This document shows positions 59,672 to 64,000 of a stretch of DNA of 64,000 nucleotides, piece after piece. Every line of letters starts with the position of its first letter. The stretch's first letter is position 1. Both the position numbers and the translations under genes were made by a program. The notes beneath the pieces were generated by a model. It made no database searches. It saw nothing but the letters and a program-made list of their open reading frames with translations, and was not told the origin of the DNA. The stretch is from Rhinopithecus roxellana (Eukaryota > Chordata > Mammalia > Primates > Cercopithecidae), in assembly GCF_007565055.1 (NCBI RefSeq), contig NC_044564.1:76900563-76964562 (forward strand), written 5' to 3'.

Positions 59672-61945
59672 TGATGTACCTGTCTTTGACTCAAAAAACA
59701 AACGACAACACAAACAAAAAAACTTGTCATGTTTACTATATTCTGCAAAATTTTCAGAAACTGAGTCTACTTGCTCCTCATAACCAGGTCATCAAGCCAA
59801 CAGTTCTAATGACTAATACTATTTTCATTTGGCTGTAAAAGGAATGATCCAATTGTCTTATCTGTGTCTGTTTTCCTTGCAATAGTTTTTCTCATATGTA
59901 CCTGTGTCTGTATTTCCTTTAAACTTGTGGTTGAAGTTATCTGACATCAGTGTTCTCTATATCTGTAAGTGAAGGAAGTCTCATTATTGTACCAGACAAA
60001 ACATAATTAGATTTTATAACGATGTGTTTTTATGTGTATCCTTCACATAGCCCCTTTGGATATGTATGGATTGTAGGAGTTTGCCAATATATACATCATG
60101 CTTGTGTTTAATTAAAACAGATAGATCTACCATCAAAGGAAAGGAAATGTATAGAAAGAGGTAAAAAATTAAACAAGTTTTGATTATAGAGTACAAAGGT
60201 TGTTTGGCTTGTGTAATAACACTTGTATGGAAATATTAGGTGTCTTGAGTTTGTACTGCACTTCATAACTTCTGAATTACTACACAAGAAATCTGAAAGG
60301 ATGAGTGCATCTATTTTAATATTTCTTTCTATCTCAAGAAGTTGAGACTCCCTATAGAAATGCAAAAAGAAGTCATGTCCAGAAATGAGAAAAAGCTTAC
60401 TGGATGAATTACACTCTGTTAAATATTGAACCTGAGCTTCCAGCTTTACTCAAATATGACAAATTCTGGTACTACAGAAAATGGCACAAATCAAATAGGA
60501 AGAATTTCCAAAACTAAGAACACTCTTTGATAGTCAAGTTCAGAAATATTGGCTATGCTCTTCAGAAAAAGGCAAGCCCAAGTCTCATTACTTTCCTGTG
60601 AATTTGCTACAATTATTTTGTCGCGAGAGTGAAATGTTTCTGAAAAGAGTGCTGTGTCTTTGTTTACATCCAGGAAGAACTGGTAACTCAGATTACAAAA
60701 ACTCTTAAATTTGAAGGAGTTATTGTTCTAATTGACTTATAAAAATAAATAAGTACTAATAAATAAGAGATAATTCTTATAAAAAGAAGAAACTGAACTT
60801 CTAATGACTTAAATATCTTGGCCCTTTAAGAAAAAAAAGTCTCATTGAAAATACCTGTCAAGAAAAAGTAAACTGTAATATTTATGGCAGATGCATAGGT
60901 AAGAAAAATAAAGCAACTTAATATTAGGCTACCAACAAATATTCTTATCTTTAAAACCACTTAATAGTAAATAAATACCAAATCATATAAAAGTTAAAGC
61001 TGATACCAGGTTTCCATTCGGGGTGAATTCTTGGACATGATCATTTGTTTGGGTTAATACATTTCATCTTGAAAGCGTTATATTTTATTTTATTCAATAC
61101 ATTCTTTTTCTCAGAAAGCTTTAGTTTGATTCCTTTTTCCTATAACTTATTATGCTAATTTTAACATTTGTTTTTATTTTTGTTTTTATTTACTCAAGCC
61201 TCCATACTCCATACTATGTTTTATGAATCAAAATACATCAAATTACTTAGTGTCATAATAAATGTAAAATACACATATGCTTTAATAAATTAAATGTTTT
61301 GCATTGTTGTCTTCAAAATGTATTTATTCTTAGGAACTTCTGACATGCTGCAAGCATGTGGATTAAGTAAATCTACATACACCAGATATATAAAATTTTC
61401 AAGTGCCATCTTTCTGGCAAACTTTAATAAAAATAATTATAAAGAATGTGCTCCTCAGGCTACAATGGTGTAACAAGATCTTAAGTTAATTACCTGTTGT
61501 GAACATTTGAAAAATCAGATAAAATATGTAAAACAACTGTTTTCAGACATTAGACAAGCAAAACAAGACTATGATATTTGTGGAAGGGAAATAAACGAAA
61601 TGAATCCATCAGCAGCCCAGGCTGTCAGACTGGAGCTGATCACTTCTTGGCAGTAGACCCAGATAGGGAACTTACATAGCAGAGCTGGCATGAGGAACTG
61701 AGATGTAGACAGTAATGTGGGGAGGTTGACATGCCTGGGAGTTTGGGGGCAGAATAATTCCAGAGAGTAAGGAGATATATAGAAAAAGAGTTCCAGAAAC
61801 CAGTGATTCAAATCAACAATAAAATAATAAAAAGTGTCAATGAATAATTTTGGAAGTTCATTAACAAAACTGAAATAGAATCTAAATTAAAATAAATACA
61901 TGAAATGGAAGGTCATTAGAATTATGGCATTCTTAAGGTCATTGT
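59672..61945. other. Unassigned intergenic sequence
   Basis: AT-rich DNA without recognisable gene, RNA or repeat. The 60-85-codon frames present show no protein character. Confidence 0.5.
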
Positions 61946-63165
61946 ATTTTTTATTTTATTTTTTATTATACTTTAAGTTCTAGGGTACATGTGCACAACG
62001 TGCAGGTTTGTTACATATGTATACATGTGCCATGTTGGTGTGCTGCCCCCATTAACTCGTCATTTACATTAGGTATATCTCCTAATGCTATCCCTCCCCC
62101 CTCTCCCTACCCCACAACAGGCCCCAGTGTATGATGTTCCCCTTCCTGTGTCCAAGTGATCTCATTGTTCAATTCCCACCTATGAGTGAGAACATGCGGT
62201 GTTTGGTTTTCTGTTCTTGCGATAGTTTGCTGAGAATGATGGTTTCCAGCTGTACCCATGTCCCTACAAAGGACATGAACTCATCCTTTTTATGGTTGCA
62301 TAGTATTCCATGGTGTATATGTGCCACATTTTCTTAATCCAGTCTGTCATTGATGGACATTTGGGTCGGTTTCAAGTCTTTGCTATTGTGAATAGTGCCG
62401 CAATGAACATACGTGTGCGTGTGTCTTTATAGCAGCATGATTTATAATCCTTTGGGTATATACCCAGTAATGCGATGGCTGGGTCAAATGATATTTCTAG
62501 TTCTAGATCCTTGAGGAATCGCCACACTGTCTTCCACAATGGTTGAACTAGTTTACAGTCCCACCAACAGTGGAAAAGTGTTCCTATTTCTCCACATCCT
62601 CTCCAGCACCTGTTGTCTCCTGACTTTTGAATGATCACCCTTCTAACTGGTGTGAGATGGTATCTCATTGTGGTTTTGATTTGCATTTCTCTGATGGCAA
62701 GTGATGATGACCATTTTTTCATGTGTCTGTTGACTGCATGAATGTCTTTTTTTGAGAAGTGTCTGTTCATATCCTTTGCCCACTTTTTGATGGGGTGGTT
62801 TTTTTCTTGTAAATTTGTTTGAGTTCTTTGTAGCTTCTGAATATTAGCCCTTTGTCAGATGAGTAGATTGCAAAATGTTCTCCCATTCTGTAGTTTGCCT
62901 GTTCACTCTGATGGTAGTTTCTTTTGCTGTGCAGAAGCTCTTTAGTTTAATTAGATCCCATTTGTCAATTTTGGCTTTTGTTGCCATTGCTTTTGGTGTT
63001 TTAGATATGAAGTCCTTGCCCATGCCTATGTCCTGAATGATACTGCCTAGGTTTTCTTCTAGGGTCGTTATGGTTTTAGGTCTAACATTTAAGTCTCTAA
63101 TCCATCTTGAATTAATTTTTGTATAAGGTGTAAGGAAGGGATCCAGTTTCAACTTTCTACTTATG
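61946..63165 (-). mobile_element. Antisense L1PA 3' half
   Basis: Minus-strand L1: tail (T-rich 61946-61970), 3'UTR ('aagttctagggtacatgtgc'), ORF2 C-terminus and upstream to about 63165. ORF2 frames 62770-62372 and 63152-62844 are open for 132 and 102 codons and belong to one coding region split by indels. It stops abruptly at an Alu that has no tail. The 3'UTR here lacks the duplicated block seen at 13340. Confidence 0.92.
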
Positions 63166-63274
63166 CAGTGGCGTGATCTTGGCTAACTGCAAGACTTGCC
63201 TCCTGGGTTCACACCATTCTCCTGGCTCAGCCTCCTGAGTAGCTGGGACTACAGTTGCCTGCCCCCACACCCAA

Positions 63275-63312
<38 letters not shown>

Positions 63313-63438
63313 TATTTTTAGTAGAGACAGGGTTTCACTGTGTTAGCCAGAATGGTCTCAATCTCCTGACCTCGAGATCCACCCACCTCAGCCTATCAAA
63401 GTGCTGGGATTACAGGCATGAGCCACCACGCCTGGCAC
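63166..63438 (-). mobile_element. Tailless Alu between two L1 segments, with a 34-T internal linker
   Basis: Antisense Alu beginning inside the right arm at 'gcagtggcgtgatcttggct', so it lacks the A-tail and the last ~40 bases of the right arm. It runs to the normal 5' end near 63438 ('ccaccacgcctggc'). The middle A-rich linker has expanded to 34 T (63278-63311). No target-site duplication was found. Confidence 0.9.
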
Positions 63439-63447
63439 ACACCCGGG

Positions 63448-64000
63448 TGATTACCAAAGCCTGGCAGAGACACAACAAAAAAAGGTAATTTTAGACCAAT
63501 ATTCCTGGTGAACATTGATGCAAAAATCCTCAATAAAATACTGGCAAACGAAATCCAGCAACACATCAAAAAGCTTAGCCACCAAGATCAAGTAGGCTTC
63601 ATCCGTGGGATGCAAGGCTGGTTCAGCATATGCAAATCAATAAATGTAATCCAGCATATAAACAGAACCAAAGACAAAAACCAGATGATTACCTCAATAG
63701 ATGCAGAAAAGGCCTTTGACAAAATTCAACAGCTCTTCATGATAAAAACTCTCAATAAATTCAGTATTGATGGAACATATCTGAAAATAATAAGAACTAT
63801 TTATGACAAACCCACAGCCAATATCATACTGAATGGGCAAAAACTGGAAGCATTCCCCTTGAAAACTGGCACAAGACAGGGATACCCACTCTCACCACTC
63901 CTATTCAACACAGTGTTGGAAATTCTGGCCAGGGCAATCAGGCAAGAGAAAGATAAAGGGTATTCAATTAGGAAAAGAGAAAGTCAAATTGTCCCTGTTT
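63448..64000 (+). mobile_element. Sense L1 ORF2 RT segment, cut by the window end
   Basis: From 'gattaccaaagcctggcaga' onward this is L1 ORF2 in plus orientation: the KAWQRHNKK block, 'gatgcaaaaatcctcaataa', 'gtgggatgcaaggctggttc', 'tcaatagatgcagaaaaggcc' and 'ggcacaagacagggataccc', ending just before the position of the FADD motif. The frame has small indels. It is probably the inverted 5' part of the element at 61946-63165. Confidence 0.9.

Noticed and set aside
1..64000. An undescribed multi-gene system, operon, phage defence or biosynthetic cluster
   Set aside because: There are no intact genes. Every long frame is explained by primate retrotransposons, antisense Alu, simple repeats or chance.
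1..64000. tRNA, U6, 7SK, Y RNA, 5S or mitochondrial-derived (numt) sequence
   Set aside because: I looked for characteristic internal promoter boxes and conserved blocks by eye and found none. A covariance-model scan (for example tRNAscan-SE or Infernal) would be needed to exclude degraded copies.

Overview
This window is intergenic (or deep intronic) DNA from a primate, most likely an Old World monkey. The genome is AT-rich and packed with Alu and L1 retrotransposons. Several Alus (19269-19572, 28637-28814, 39741-40048) carry variants that I recall as typical of cercopithecoid AluY subfamilies: 'GCTCAAGCC' near the 5' end, 'CTAGCCGGGCGAGGTGG' at the start of the right arm and 'GATCCGGCCACTGC' near the 3' end. 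Two L1 3' ends (13340-13375 and 39125-39160) share the same internally duplicated 3'UTR block, as expected for one young monkey L1 lineage. I found no intact protein-coding gene, no functional RNA gene, no CRISPR array and no bacterial-type operon. All long reading frames are L1 ORF2 remnants, antisense Alu or microsatellite artefacts, or short chance frames.

Layout. 1-11 kb: mostly old or unrecognised sequence with a MER20-like DNA transposon, ancient L1 pieces, a MaLR LTR (8602-9111) and an L2 (9680-10015). 11.1-13.5 kb: a fairly young L1 whose 5' half is inverted, bounded by a 10-bp target-site duplication. 13.5-24.4 kb: non-repetitive or old sequence, two Alus, two short L1 3' ends and several microsatellites. 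24.5-29.3 kb: an ancient antisense L1 interrupted by a younger antisense L1 and a right-arm-only AluY. 29.3-31 kb: an Alu monomer next to a decayed ERVL-type retrovirus piece (gag remnant, Leu-type primer-binding site, one LTR). 31-33.2 kb: an L1 3' end and three Alus. 33.2-40.7 kb: sparse, with MIR, L2, a 0.2-kb L1 carrying a (GAA)27 tail, one monkey-type AluY and a MER2 transposon. 40.8-45.7 kb: two tandem, same-strand, internally deleted L1s. 45.7-52.6 kb: a MaLR LTR carrying an 85-bp L1 ORF2 scrap, then an ancient L1 with a young 5'-inverted L1 nested inside it. 52.6-61.9 kb: sparse, with L1 3' fragments, a HAL1-like segment and one Alu. 61.9-64 kb: an antisense L1 3' half, a tailless Alu, and a sense L1 ORF2 segment cut by the window end, probably one composite 5'-inverted L1.

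Nothing here acts together as a pathway. The interest lies in retrotransposition mechanics (twin priming, nesting, template-switch-like chimeras), in repeat expansion from retrotransposon tails, and in a few unexplained unique segments. I see no evidence for an undescribed biological system. Family assignments come from recognising sequence by eye and were not checked by RepeatMasker or a database search.
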